Positions 1 to 8,407 of a stretch of 44,266 nt of DNA are shown here, piece after piece. This stretch comes from Lactobacillus ultunensis DSM 16047 (GTDB lineage: Bacteria > Bacillota > Bacilli > Lactobacillales > Lactobacillaceae). The stretch is from the NCBI RefSeq assembly GCF_001436305.1, contig NZ_AZFO01000016.1, positions 1 through 44,266 of the forward strand, in the 5' to 3' direction. Numbering within the stretch: the first letter of the stretch is position 1; each line of letters starts with the position of its first letter. The position numbers and the translations under genes were made by a program. Below the pieces are notes generated by a model. It did no database searches. It was not told the origin of the DNA and saw nothing but the letters and a program-made list of their open reading frames with translations.

Positions 1-63
1 TTTAACTAGCACCACGCGTACTATTTATAAATAGTTTTATGATCGATCTATTCAACTTTTTTT

Positions 64-94
64 GTAAAAAAATAATCCTCACACTAGTGAGGAT
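64..94 (-). terminator. Rho-independent terminator of prs
   Basis: A perfect 8-bp stem (75-82 with 87-94, loop ACTA) is followed on the minus strand by a run of seven T with one interruption (74 down to 64). It lies 26 bp beyond the prs stop codon. Confidence 0.88.
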
Positions 95-120
95 CATTAT
101 AACTCAACTGTTGGTTACTT

Positions 121-1107
121 TTACTTTAAACGGTTTTGTTCGTCAAAGATTTGGTGAATTGAACGATCATTGTAAACATAATCGATACCACGTGCTAAAA
201 GTTGATCTACAGAAATACGAACCATTCTGTCTGGGTAACGAGTATGCTTAATAGTATCAGTTACAACGATTTGTTCAATTGGCAATTCATTAAGTACTTC
301 AGTTGCATTCTTTGAAAGAAGTGCATGAGTCGCAGCAACGTAAACTTTCTTAGCACCAGCTGCTAAAACTGACTTAGTTGAAGATGAGATACGAGAACCA
401 GTATCGATTAAATCATCAACGATGATACACTTCTTATCTTTTACATCCCCAATAATATCGTGAACTTCAGTATCATAGCGTGCACCTCTTTGATCAACAA
501 TAGCAATTGGAGCATTGAAGTATTGACCAAAATTACGAGCAAGCTTAGCACCTGAGTGATCAGGTGAAACAACTACGATATCATCGTCTTCCTTAGTGGC
601 AATACCATTATCTAAGAAGTATTGGCCAAGAAGTGGAATAGCATGTAAATGATCTACAGGAATGTTGTAAAAACCTTGAATTTGTGAAGCGTGCAAATCA
701 ACAGTGATCAGACGATCCATACCAGTTAATTGAAGCAAGTTAGCAACAAGCTTGGCAGTGATAGGTTCACGTGAACGTGTCTTGGTGTCTGAACGTGAAT
801 ATGCTAAGTATGGGACTACCACGTTAATAGTATGAGCTGATGCACGATGAAGTGCGTCCAAAACAATTTCAAGTTCCATAAAGTTTTCGTTAACTGGATC
901 TTGAATAGATTGAATAACGAAAACATCACAACCTCTAACTGATTCACCAATATTAACTTGAATTTCACCATCGCTAAAGTGATGAACTGCAGTTTCGATC
1001 AGTGGTTGATGCAAAATTGAAGCAATTTTTTCATTTAATGCGGGGTTACCACCTAACCCGATCACCTTCATTGGGTGCAATAATTGATGGAGTTCTTCCT
1101 TGTTCAT
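121..1107 (-). CDS. prs: Ribose-phosphate pyrophosphokinase (PRPP synthase)
   Basis: Transfers pyrophosphate from ATP to ribose 5-phosphate to make PRPP for purine, pyrimidine, NAD, histidine and tryptophan synthesis in the cytoplasm. The product (328 aa from this start) shows the family landmarks in order: the N-terminal FSDGEIQV segment, the RSREPITAK flexible-loop region, the metal-binding VDLHASQIQGF motif, SPDHSGAKLA, and the PRPP-binding VDDLIDTG motif. An upstream in-frame ATG at 1134 exists, but the ATG at 1107 has a GAGG ribosome binding site six bases away and gives the usual N-terminus. A TATAAT box on the minus strand at 1147-1152 is a likely promoter, with a poor -35 region. It is transcribed alone between its own terminator and an upstream repeat-rich gap. 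Lactobacilli often carry two prs genes; whether this is the main one cannot be told from the window. Confidence 0.96.
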   Translation of the reverse strand: MNKEELHQLLHPMKVIGLGGNPALNEKIASILHQPLIETAVHHFSDGEIQVNIGESVRGCDVFVIQSIQDPVNENFMELEIVLDALHRASAHTINVVVPYLAYSRSDTKTRSREPITAKLVANLLQLTGMDRLITVDLHASQIQGFYNIPVDHLHAIPLLGQYFLDNGIATKEDDDIVVVSPDHSGAKLARNFGQYFNAPIAIVDQRGARYDTEVHDIIGDVKDKKCIIVDDLIDTGSRISSSTKSVLAAGAKKVYVAATHALLSKNATEVLNELPIEQIVVTDTIKHTRYPDRMVRISVDQLLARGIDYVYNDRSIHQIFDEQNRLK

Positions 1108-1208
1108 AGCTACCTCTTCTGAAATTTTTAACACATATACAGATCTATTATATACAAAAAAACCACTCTTATAAATAAAAGAGCAGTGATTTTAGCTATC
1201 TTTGAATT

Positions 1209-1300
1209 TACGTCCCTTTTTGCACGCAAATTCATGATTTTTCGTCCAAAAAAGGACGCAAAATTTTGCGTCCCTTTTTACGTTCAAAATGAAACGTAAA
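1209..1300. repeat. Cluster of short GTCC/GGAC repeats and hairpins
   Basis: The motif CGTCC followed by five T or six A occurs three times (near 1211, 1243 and 1269), with the inverted form GGACGC between. A 20-bp perfect palindrome (1254-1273) has AAAAAA on its left and CTTTTT on its right, so it can act as a terminator in both directions. A second dyad ACGT...ACGT lies at 1279-1297. No gene is seen from 1135 to 1301. Confidence 0.6.
1248..1273 (-). terminator. Terminator after the small membrane-protein gene
   Basis: The perfect 20-bp palindrome at 1254-1273 is followed on the minus strand by TTTTTT (1253-1248). It sits 28 bp past the stop of the gene ending at 1302. The plus-strand side also carries a T run, so it may stop transcription both ways. 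Confidence 0.75.
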
Positions 1301-1301
1301 T

Positions 1302-1721
1302 CTAATTAATTTTTCTTCTAGAAATTCCAAACAAAATCAACCCAATAATGGCTGCTAATTCTGGAACAAATAAGTTTTGAAAATTTAGATTTAAATTATG
1401 AATGAAATAGACTAAACAAACCGCCGCAACTTCTATTGCAACTGCTACATCCCGCAAGTTGATTATTCTTGTCGCCTTTGTTACAAAACCAATGATTAAA
1501 GCAATAATCCCGATAACGACTAAAATTCCACCAGTAAACATCAGTATTGATGACTCATCGAAATCATTTAGCACCGGTATTGCTCCGATCATTAAAACTA
1601 GTCCAAATACTATGAAAACTGTACCTGCAGTAAACCAGTTAAACGCTTCTTGTCTTTCTTTTAGGCCGAAATAGGCTAACGCAATTGCAACCAATAAGTT
1701 AATTATCAATACTATCCACAT
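1302..1721 (-). CDS. Small polytopic membrane protein, function unknown
   Basis: A 139-residue protein that is almost wholly hydrophobic, with about four to five transmembrane segments (roughly residues 1-20, 27-50, 58-80, 90-108, 115-133) and a short basic tail SRRKIN. No catalytic or binding motif is visible and I do not recognise the family. The ribosome binding site is weak (AGGG about 15 bases before the ATG), so the exact start is uncertain. It stands alone between two terminators, which suggests its own transcript. Its membrane location is clear from sequence; any role would be a guess. Confidence 0.75.
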   Translation of the reverse strand: MWIVLIINLLVAIALAYFGLKERQEAFNWFTAGTVFIVFGLVLMIGAIPVLNDFDESSILMFTGGILVVIGIIALIIGFVTKATRIINLRDVAVAIEVAAVCLVYFIHNLNLNFQNLFVPELAAIIGLILFGISRRKIN

Positions 1722-1749
1722 TTTTATTATGTAACCCTTTATTTGTTAA

Positions 1750-1782
1750 TATAAAAATCGCACTCTTTTTGGAGAGAGCGAT
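1750..1782 (-). terminator. Terminator of the SDR-fold gene
   Basis: The hairpin at 1757-1782 has ATCGC/GCGAT outer and CTCT/AGAG inner pairing with one mismatch. It is followed on the minus strand by TTTTATAT. It lies 20 bp downstream of the stop at 1802. Confidence 0.8.
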
Positions 1783-1801
1783 CATTTTATTTTAATTCAA
1801 A

Positions 1802-2440
1802 TTAATACCAACTTGGCTTGTCGCCTTCAGTACCTGGCTTACCTAAACCAATTGACTTATCAACGTCTTCCTTAGGATTCTTAATCAAGTGATAAATATA
1901 TGCAGCTACAGACTTACGTGAAACCTCAGTGTCCTTAATAGGTTCACCTTTTTCGCTCTTTTCGTAGTCAACTTCATCCTTGTTAGTCATCCAAGTTGGA
2001 CGAATAATAGTGTAATCCAAACCAGATTCTTCAATTCTCTTAGCAGCCTTAGCATATTCAGTAATGTAGTCGCCTAAAGTTTCTTTATTCCATTCACCGA
2101 ACTTGCCAGGAACTTCGTCATAAATGCCTAAAGTTGAAATCCAAATAATTCTCTTCACATTGGCATTCTTCATAGCTTCAACAGTGGCTTCAGCTTCCAA
2201 GTCAATTTCATCTTTGCCACCTAAGTTAGCATAAACGATGTCTTGACCTTTCATTGCTTTCTCAAGTTGAGCAGCATCTGTAGCACTGCCTTCAAAAATC
2301 GTAGCTTGATTCTTTTTATCTTCCATACGAGCAGCGTTACGTAAAAATAATGAAGGCTTAACTTCTTTATCCGCGAATAAAAACTTTTCTACGATTTGGG
2401 CTACTTGTCCGTGAGCACCAAGTACTACAACTTTAACCAT
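1802..2440 (-). CDS. NAD(P)-binding SDR-type protein (NAD(P)H-binding/YwnB-like)
   Basis: A 212-residue Rossmann-fold protein of the atypical short-chain dehydrogenase group. It starts with the dinucleotide-binding pattern VVVLGAHGQVA (residues 4-14), then has the second-strand pattern around residues 40-55, the VYANLGG segment near 70, and IIRPTWM near 147-153, typical of NAD(P)H-binding epimerase-like proteins such as YwnB/YhfK. It lacks an obvious YxxxK catalytic pair in the normal place, so it may bind nucleotide without classic dehydrogenase chemistry. The ATG at 2440 follows a clear AAAAGGAGC ribosome binding site. It is a single-gene unit with its own terminator. The substrate cannot be inferred. 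Confidence 0.85.
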   Translation of the reverse strand: MVKVVVLGAHGQVAQIVEKFLFADKEVKPSLFLRNAARMEDKKNQATIFEGSATDAAQLEKAMKGQDIVYANLGGKDEIDLEAEATVEAMKNANVKRIIWISTLGIYDEVPGKFGEWNKETLGDYITEYAKAAKRIEESGLDYTIIRPTWMTNKDEVDYEKSEKGEPIKDTEVSRKSVAAYIYHLIKNPKEDVDKSIGLGKPGTEGDKPSWY

Positions 2441-2525
2441 AATTTGCTCCTTTTCAATCTAGTCAAAATTTATTATGCAATCTTACTACTTTCCATACTA
2501 GACCAAAACGAAAAAATAAGCCAAT

Positions 2526-3182
2526 TTACTTACAAAAATCTTTAATTAGATCAAGTAATTTTAGGCTTCTAACCGCATAACTATCATGGGTTTGACGAGG
2601 CATAATTACTAATCGAGCATTAGGCATAAACTGACTATACCAACGGACATGCTCGACCTTAACCCAATCTTTTTCTCCTACTACACACAAAGTTGGCGTC
2701 GTAATCTTTTTGAGATCATCAACGGAAATAAATGACTCAGTTAGTTCAACTCGACTATCACGATCTAACTTAAAAAAGCGGTGAAATCCTTCAGTTAAGT
2801 AGTGGTATGGACGGATACCTGCCCCATTGACAAAAACGCCAGCTACAATCATTTTCTTAAAAATTTGTGGATGCTGTTTAGCAAGCATCATTGCTACTAA
2901 ACCACCAGCATCAAAACCAAAGCAGTAACACCCTTCAATCCCTACTTGTTTGATAAAGGCATAAACGTCTTCTACTTCAGTTTGATAATGTTCCGCAATA
3001 TCGCCTTCACTTAATCCATGACCACGCATGTCCAAAACATAAACAGTATAGTAAAGAGAAAGCGGAGCAACGATCTTGTCAAACATGCCACCATCTAAAT
3101 GGTGTCCATGAAGAAGAAGCAAAGGTGTCCCTTTGCCTAACTTGTGGTAATAAAATTCGACACCATTAACTTTTTCTTTCAT
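2526..3182 (-). CDS. Alpha/beta hydrolase with Asp in the nucleophile position
   Basis: A 218-residue alpha/beta-hydrolase-fold protein. It shows the oxyanion HG motif (LLLLHGHH, 21-28), the DMRGHGLS turn (51-58), a nucleophile elbow, an acid-bearing strand (VVGEKDW, about 167-173) and a final histidine (RQTHDS, about 196-201). The elbow reads G-F-D-A-G-G, so residue 91 is Asp where most esterases and lipases have Ser; Asp nucleophiles are known in dehalogenase branches of the fold. The substrate is unknown. The ATG at 3182 has an AGAGGA ribosome binding site. The gene starts 11 bp after the glycosyltransferase stop codon, so the two are very likely co-transcribed. Confidence 0.86.
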   Translation of the reverse strand: MKEKVNGVEFYYHKLGKGTPLLLLHGHHLDGGMFDKIVAPLSLYYTVYVLDMRGHGLSEGDIAEHYQTEVEDVYAFIKQVGIEGCYCFGFDAGGLVAMMLAKQHPQIFKKMIVAGVFVNGAGIRPYHYLTEGFHRFFKLDRDSRVELTESFISVDDLKKITTPTLCVVGEKDWVKVEHVRWYSQFMPNARLVIMPRQTHDSYAVRSLKLLDLIKDFCK

Positions 3183-3193
3183 ACAATCCTCTC

Positions 3194-4009
3194 TTATTGA
3201 ACGTCACTATCGCGCAAAGCTGAGCGATCTAGCTTTTTGCGCATTTTTTCATCTTCACGATCCTTAAGCATTGTCTTAATAATCTTGCGCCATACTCGGT
3301 AATTGCCACGAAAATTATCCGCAACTTTTTTAATATTTGGTTGATGAATAATGCTGCCTTTTCTTTGCCAATAATGATAATAAGGTTTTTGCGTATAATA
3401 AACGCCTTTGGCAACAGAAATATATTTTACGTTAAAAATTTGATCTTCTAACAAAGAAATATCTCGATCAAATTTTAAATGATATTTTCGAATTATTGCA
3501 GTCTTATAGGCTTTGTTCCAGCTGTATCCCTTCATCGGCGAGCCGAAGACATTAGTCAATTTAAGATAGGTCTCACCGCGTGTTAAAAAACCACGCTCTG
3601 GGTGACCAACTACACGTGATTTTTTGTCAGGATAATCCATCCAGTAACCACAAGAAACTAGGCTAACATCTGGATGTTCCTCAAAAGCTCTAATAAAAAA
3701 TGCAGTATAACCAGGATCGACCCAATCATCGCCATCATGAAAGGTGACATATGGCGTATCGATATATTTCATACCGACATTACGTGCATCGGATGGGCCG
3801 CCATTTTTCTTTTGAATTAATTTGAAATATGGAAAGCGATTGGCATAGTTCTTGGCTACCTCAACCGAATTATCCGTTGAGCCATCATCAACCACAATCA
3901 GCTTAAAGCTCTTATCAATTTGCTTAAGCAGAGCATTAAAAGCGCGTGGTAGATATTGTGCCGTATTATAAATCGGCATAATGATAGTTAACTTAGGCAC
4001 TTGTAACAT
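3194..4009 (-). CDS. Family 2 glycosyltransferase
   Basis: A 271-residue GT-A fold glycosyltransferase of family GT2, probably adding a sugar to a cell-surface glycan from a nucleotide sugar. The N-terminal domain has LTIIMPIYNTAQYL (7-20), the VVDDGSTDNS nucleotide-binding motif (39-48), GGPSDARNVG (69-78) and the metal-binding HDGDDW (91-96). The C-terminus is basic and lacks transmembrane segments, so the protein is cytoplasmic or peripheral. A very strong AGGGGG ribosome binding site precedes the ATG. A promoter is visible on the minus strand: TATAAT at 4033-4038 with TTCGAC 17 bp upstream. It leads a two-gene operon with the alpha/beta hydrolase. Acceptor and donor are unknown. Confidence 0.9.
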   Translation of the reverse strand: MLQVPKLTIIMPIYNTAQYLPRAFNALLKQIDKSFKLIVVDDGSTDNSVEVAKNYANRFPYFKLIQKKNGGPSDARNVGMKYIDTPYVTFHDGDDWVDPGYTAFFIRAFEEHPDVSLVSCGYWMDYPDKKSRVVGHPERGFLTRGETYLKLTNVFGSPMKGYSWNKAYKTAIIRKYHLKFDRDISLLEDQIFNVKYISVAKGVYYTQKPYYHYWQRKGSIIHQPNIKKVADNFRGNYRVWRKIIKTMLKDREDEKMRKKLDRSALRDSDVQ

Positions 4010-4162
4010 ATTGTCCCCCTTTGTTGCTACTTATTATACCATCTTCAAGATTTAGGTCGAAATTAAGAAAGTTTTAGTGTATGCTTTATTCTCTCTGAAG
4101 AATTTTTTAGTATAATATTTCGTATCAAAGGGAATAAACATTCGATTTAAGAGGAAAAAATC

Positions 4163-5113
4163 ATGAAAAAAATTATCACATTACTTACAGCACTTTTCAG
4201 TGTTGTCCTAGTACTGTCATTTAGCCACAAAGTTTTGGCCGATGATGATACTCCAGTTGTAACGCTTGGTACTTCATTGACTGATTCACAAAAAGACGGT
4301 ACTTTAAAAACTTTAACTGCACCTTTGAATGGTGGCAATTATCAAACCATTACAGTTACCGGATCTGATTTGGTTAAATATTTAAACCCATCGGGTGATA
4401 ACTTCACCACTTCCTCTGGCGTTTGGTCCAGTGCTATGATTCAAAAAACTAGTAGCGGTTCAGGTATTAACGTGAAAATTTTGGATTACAATGGCAAAAA
4501 CAACATCACAACCATTACTGCTAACCAATACAAGAACGCAGCTTTAACTGCTGGTATTACTGATGCTAATATTTACGTCACTAGTGCAATTCCAATTGAC
4601 GGTTCCGGTGCTTTAGCTGGTGTTTATGCTGCTTATGCTAAAAATGGCAATGCTTTAAATCAAAAGCAGGTCAATGCAGCTCAAGATGAAATGAATACTT
4701 TAAGTGGTATTACTCAAGACAATAAAAATAAAAAAGGCTATTCAGATGCCCAATTAAACAACGCTGTAGCTGGTGCCAAGAACGAAATGGCTAAGCAAGG
4801 CCAAAATATTTCTGATAGTCAAATCCGCGATATTGTTAATAATCAAATCAATATCAACCATTTAGGCAATACTATTAACAATAACCAAAAGAATCAAATC
4901 GTTAATTTATTAATCGAAATTCGTGATTCAGGTGCGCTTAAGAACGGTGACTTTAAAGGACAAGCTGCTAAATTGTCCAGCCAAATTGAAAATGGTGCTA
5001 AAAATATTTTTAATAAATTCAATACTCCTGAAAACCGCAACTGGTTACAACAATTGTGGGATAGCATCGTTGGTTTCTTTAGTCACTTATTTGGCGGAAT
5101 TATCTTAGGTTAA
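4163..5113 (+). CDS. Secreted DUF1002 family protein
   Basis: A 316-residue exported protein. It has a signal peptide: Lys-Lys, a hydrophobic core to about residue 22, and a likely cleavage at VLA-DD near 26-27. The mature part begins with the DUF1002 pattern: a VTLGTSLTDSQK stretch, a GSDL segment, and later IPIDGSGALAGVYAAY (about 147-162), which is typical of the family. The C-terminus (LWDSIVGFFSHLFGGIILG) is a short hydrophobic tail that may attach it to the membrane. The ATG is preceded by AAGAGGAAAAAATC, a clear ribosome binding site, and TATAAT at 4111-4116 is the probable -10 box. It is monocistronic and ends in a strong hairpin. The family's biochemical role is not established. Confidence 0.9.
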   Translation: MKKIITLLTALFSVVLVLSFSHKVLADDDTPVVTLGTSLTDSQKDGTLKTLTAPLNGGNYQTITVTGSDLVKYLNPSGDNFTTSSGVWSSAMIQKTSSGSGINVKILDYNGKNNITTITANQYKNAALTAGITDANIYVTSAIPIDGSGALAGVYAAYAKNGNALNQKQVNAAQDEMNTLSGITQDNKNKKGYSDAQLNNAVAGAKNEMAKQGQNISDSQIRDIVNNQININHLGNTINNNQKNQIVNLLIEIRDSGALKNGDFKGQAAKLSSQIENGAKNIFNKFNTPENRNWLQQLWDSIVGFFSHLFGGIILG

Positions 5114-5115
5114 GC

Positions 5116-5143
5116 AAAAGGCTTGGAAATTTCCAAGCCTTTT
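5116..5143. terminator. Bidirectional terminator, 28-bp perfect palindrome
   Basis: Positions 5116-5143 form a perfect 28-bp inverted repeat with AAAA on one end and TTTT on the other. It lies between two convergent genes (stops at 5113 and 5151) and can serve both. Confidence 0.92.
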
Positions 5144-5150
5144 ACTTTTT

Positions 5151-5903
5151 TTACATGTGATTATCCATATAACGATTCAATTCATGATCAACAAATTCAT
5201 TGCCACGATTATTGGCATGTCCCTTCGTCCATTCAAAAGTGGTATCAGGAAATTTCTGCAACAAATGATCTAATTCTTTCCATTCTGGAACATTTTTAAG
5301 TGGACCTCCAGAGCGTTTCCAACCACGCTTTTTCCACCCTTGCAACCAGTGTTGATTGATGGCATTTAAGACATATTTAGAATCAAGCACAAACAACAAA
5401 TGCTTTTCATTAAAGCCAAGTTCAATCAATTTTTTCAAAGCATTAATCAAAGCAGTTTGTTCCATCTTATTGTTTGTAGCGCCGTATTCACCACCTGAAC
5501 CATGAACTGATTGATCGTCCCATTCAATTAAATATGCCCACGCTGCTTTATCCGTCTTTTTAACATGACCACCGCTATGAACGCCAGTATTACGTGAACC
5601 ACCATCAGTATAAGTAGTTGCAAAATAATTGTCATTAGTTGTTATTCGCTTTTGAGAGACTTTTGAAACAGGCTTTGTACTATTTTCTCTTATTTTTTTA
5701 ATCGCATTTTCTAGCGTATCATCCTTACGATTCAATGTTTCCTGTCGAGCTTTTTCTTGCCAGCCTAAATAATCAATAGCGTCAGTAATATTCTTAAAAG
5801 ATTTATACTCAGCTTCAGAAAAGCCATCAACTTGTTCTTTGGCCTCATCCCAACTGCGGTAAACACCTGGTTTACGGCCCTTTTTTACTGCATAAAACTT
5901 CAT
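5151..5903 (-). CDS. rnhA: Ribonuclease HI with N-terminal hybrid-binding domain
   Basis: Cuts the RNA strand of RNA-DNA hybrids (primers, R-loops). Residues 1-45 match the RNase H1 N-terminal hybrid-binding (viroplasmin-like) domain, with the sequence MKFYAVKKGRKPGVYRSWDE. A charged linker of about 50 residues leads to the catalytic domain. All four catalytic acids are present: D100 (YTDGG), E148 (NNKMEQ), D174 (LDSKYV) and D239 (EFVDHE), plus the flexible-loop His in KGHANNRGN. A TTG start 12 bp upstream is possible, but that codon overlaps the GAGG ribosome binding site, so ATG at 5903 (250 aa) is preferred. Single gene, convergent with the DUF1002 gene. Confidence 0.94.
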   Translation of the reverse strand: MKFYAVKKGRKPGVYRSWDEAKEQVDGFSEAEYKSFKNITDAIDYLGWQEKARQETLNRKDDTLENAIKKIRENSTKPVSKVSQKRITTNDNYFATTYTDGGSRNTGVHSGGHVKKTDKAAWAYLIEWDDQSVHGSGGEYGATNNKMEQTALINALKKLIELGFNEKHLLFVLDSKYVLNAINQHWLQGWKKRGWKRSGGPLKNVPEWKELDHLLQKFPDTTFEWTKGHANNRGNEFVDHELNRYMDNHM

Positions 5904-6001
5904 AAAATACCTCAAAAAATCAAAAAACTTCTGCTCAATGTTAAAATATACTTATTATTACTAACATTATAAGGAAAAAACAAAAAGAAGGTGGGCAAAA
6001 G

Positions 6002-6928
6002 GTGTTCTTTAACAGTAAAAAATATGCAGAGGAAGCTGAAAAAAATCATCGTCATAATCTTCAGCAAGAGCCTAGCATGTTTAATATGATTTCTTTAGGA
6101 CTGCTTGCCACCTTTGGCCCAACCCGTATTTTCCTTAAAATGCACAAACGTCATATTATTAATCAAGCTAAGATTGAATCTAGTAGTTTAACACAAGTAC
6201 CTATTATTTACTTCCATGGCTTCCGTGGTGGAGATTACACGACCAACGTAATGGTTCACCAAGCTACTAAAGACAAAGGCAATGAAAAGTTTTTAAAGGT
6301 TACTGTCGATCTGTTAGGCAATTTCAAGCTAGAAGGTACTTGGACCAGCGACAAGCATCCCATTGTTCAAATAGCTTTTCGCCAAAGAATCGTTGGTATC
6401 TACGGGATTGACTATTACCTTAGCTTTGTTCTTCCTTTTCTAGCTAAACGCTATAATTTCCGTAATTACATTGCAGTTGCCCATTCTTTAGCCTGTCCTT
6501 GCATTATTCGGACGGAAATGAAGCATTATTCTAGCAAAACTTTTCCGCATTTAATCAAATGTGCCATGATTGCTGGTCCCTTTGATGGTGTTACTTATCT
6601 CGGCGATATCCCCAACGTTAATGTTCTAAACGAAAAAGGTCGACCAACTATGATGAATCCCCATTACCTTTACCTTTTGTTCAATCGAAGGAAATTTAAT
6701 CCTAACATTTCAGTCTTAAACATTTATGGCAATGTACTAGACAACACCAATACGGACAAATTCATCTCAGTAGTTTCAGCTAAAAGCATTCGTTATATTC
6801 TTGCTCCTAAAGCTCACTTTTATCAGGAAGTCGAGGTTCGAGGCAAAAACGATGCAGAACATAGCTGGATGCATGACAATCCTTTTGTAATTGATATCAT
6901 CGATAAATTTCTTAATCTAAAAAAGTAA
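6002..6928 (+). CDS. Alpha/beta-hydrolase-like protein (DUF915-like), elbow glycines lost
   Basis: A 308-residue protein that resembles the DUF915 branch of alpha/beta hydrolases: IIYFHGFRGGDYTTN (about 68-82) is the oxyanion segment and AVAHSLACP (about 157-165) sits at the nucleophile elbow. The usual G-x-S-x-G is A-H-S-L-A here, so both glycines are replaced while the serine stays. A weak hydrophobic stretch near residues 27-45 could anchor it to the membrane. A late His is available at AEHSW (about 291-295). The start is GTG at 6002, chosen because AAGGTGGG lies about six bases upstream; the next Met is 25 residues inside. It is followed after 21 bp by cardiolipin synthase, so a lipid-related role is possible. 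Confidence 0.78.
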   Translation: MFFNSKKYAEEAEKNHRHNLQQEPSMFNMISLGLLATFGPTRIFLKMHKRHIINQAKIESSSLTQVPIIYFHGFRGGDYTTNVMVHQATKDKGNEKFLKVTVDLLGNFKLEGTWTSDKHPIVQIAFRQRIVGIYGIDYYLSFVLPFLAKRYNFRNYIAVAHSLACPCIIRTEMKHYSSKTFPHLIKCAMIAGPFDGVTYLGDIPNVNVLNEKGRPTMMNPHYLYLLFNRRKFNPNISVLNIYGNVLDNTNTDKFISVVSAKSIRYILAPKAHFYQEVEVRGKNDAEHSWMHDNPFVIDIIDKFLNLKK

Positions 6929-6949
6929 TTTCTATGTTGGAGGAAGACA

Positions 6950-8407
6950 ATGATCTGGTGGCATGACTTTATCAGAATTATTTTTATTACTAATACAATC
7001 TTAGCCTTCTACATCGTTTTCCACCGTAGAAGATCCGTATCTACCACTTGGGCTTGGTTAATCATTCTGCTTATTTTCCCAGTAATTGGTCTTACTTTAT
7101 ATGCTTTCTTTGGTCGAGGTATTTCCCAGGAAAATATTTTTGCTATTAATAAACAACGACACATTGGACTACGCAATGTCCAAAAGTCAATTGCTAAAGC
7201 ACCGAAAAAGACCAGTTCTTCCGATACGTCCAAAGCTGGTGAAATTGCAATTAACTTTTTTAACCATAAACATGAATCGCCATTAACTAAAAACAATAAA
7301 GTGGAATTGTACACTGATGGTGAAGTGTTTTTCCATGATATGCTTAAAGACATTGTTCGCGCTAAAGAAACAATTAATGTCGAATTTTATACTTTCTACA
7401 GCGACAATATTGGCAATCGTGTTTTGCAATTATTAATCAAAAAAGCACGACAAGGCGTGAAGGTTCGCGTAATTTATGACGCTTGGGGCTCAATGGGAGC
7501 AACTAAAGCCTGGTTTGATCAATTACGCCACGCTGGAGGCGAAGTATTGCCTTTCATCACTTCTAAAAATATGATCACTAGATATCGTATTAACTATCAC
7601 TTGCACCGCAAAATCGTAGTTATCGATGGTAAAATTTCCTGGACTGGCGGATTTAATATTGGTGACCAATATCTAGGCAAGAAAAAGAAATTTGGTCACT
7701 GGCGTGATAGTCAAGTGCGTATCGTGGGCTCAGCTTCTCTCCTGCTTCAAGAGCGATTCGTGATGGATTGGAACGCATCCGTTAAGCGTCCAGCACAGCT
7801 TATTCGCTTCAATTCCACTCTTTTCCCAGATCTTGATGAGAAAAACATTCATCAGGATGACGTCGCTACGCAAATCATTTCAGATGGTCCCGACCGTTAT
7901 ACGCCTTACATGCGCAACGGCATGATGCGACTAATGTTGTTAGCGAGAAAAAGATTGTGGATTCAAACCCCATATTTGATTCCAGATGATGCGGTTTTTG
8001 CAGCTTGGCAAACTATTGCAATGTCTGGTGTCGACGTTCGCATTATGATTCCATGCAAACCAGATCACCCTTTCATTTACCGTGCTACTCAATGGTACGC
8101 TAATGAATTGACGCGGTGCGGCGTTAAAATTTATATTTACGAAGATGGTTTCATGCATGCAAAAACCACTATCGTTGATGATACTTTTTCTACCGTTGGC
8201 TCCATGAATCAAGACTACCGTTCGTATGATTTAAATTTTGAAGACAATGCTGTTTTTTACGATAAAAAATTCAATCAAAAAATGGTTCAAGTATTTGAAG
8301 AGGATATGAAAAAGTCCCACCTACTCACACCTGAAGAAATAAAAAAACAAGGACGCTTATTGCGTACCTTGCAAAGCTTCTCACGTATGCTTTCACCAAT
8401 CTTATGA
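6950..8407 (+). CDS. cls: Cardiolipin synthase (phospholipase D family)
   Basis: Condenses two phosphatidylglycerol molecules to cardiolipin and glycerol at the membrane. The 485-residue protein has the family layout: two N-terminal transmembrane segments (about 7-25 and 36-55), then two PLD domains with HKD motifs, HRKIVVIDGKISWTGGFN near residue 219 and HAKTTIVDDTFSTVGSMN near residue 402. The ATG follows a strong GGAGGAAG ribosome binding site. It is in an operon with the hydrolase-like gene upstream. Its last six bases overlap the 3' end of the convergent gene on the other strand, and no terminator hairpin is visible between them. Confidence 0.95.
   Translation: MIWWHDFIRIIFITNTILAFYIVFHRRRSVSTTWAWLIILLIFPVIGLTLYAFFGRGISQENIFAINKQRHIGLRNVQKSIAKAPKKTSSSDTSKAGEIAINFFNHKHESPLTKNNKVELYTDGEVFFHDMLKDIVRAKETINVEFYTFYSDNIGNRVLQLLIKKARQGVKVRVIYDAWGSMGATKAWFDQLRHAGGEVLPFITSKNMITRYRINYHLHRKIVVIDGKISWTGGFNIGDQYLGKKKKFGHWRDSQVRIVGSASLLLQERFVMDWNASVKRPAQLIRFNSTLFPDLDEKNIHQDDVATQIISDGPDRYTPYMRNGMMRLMLLARKRLWIQTPYLIPDDAVFAAWQTIAMSGVDVRIMIPCKPDHPFIYRATQWYANELTRCGVKIYIYEDGFMHAKTTIVDDTFSTVGSMNQDYRSYDLNFEDNAVFYDKKFNQKMVQVFEEDMKKSHLLTPEEIKKQGRLLRTLQSFSRMLSPIL

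Noticed and set aside
7009-8212. Minus-strand ORFs opposite cardiolipin synthase
   Set aside because: Shadows of the conserved cls frame without ribosome binding sites or recognisable domains.
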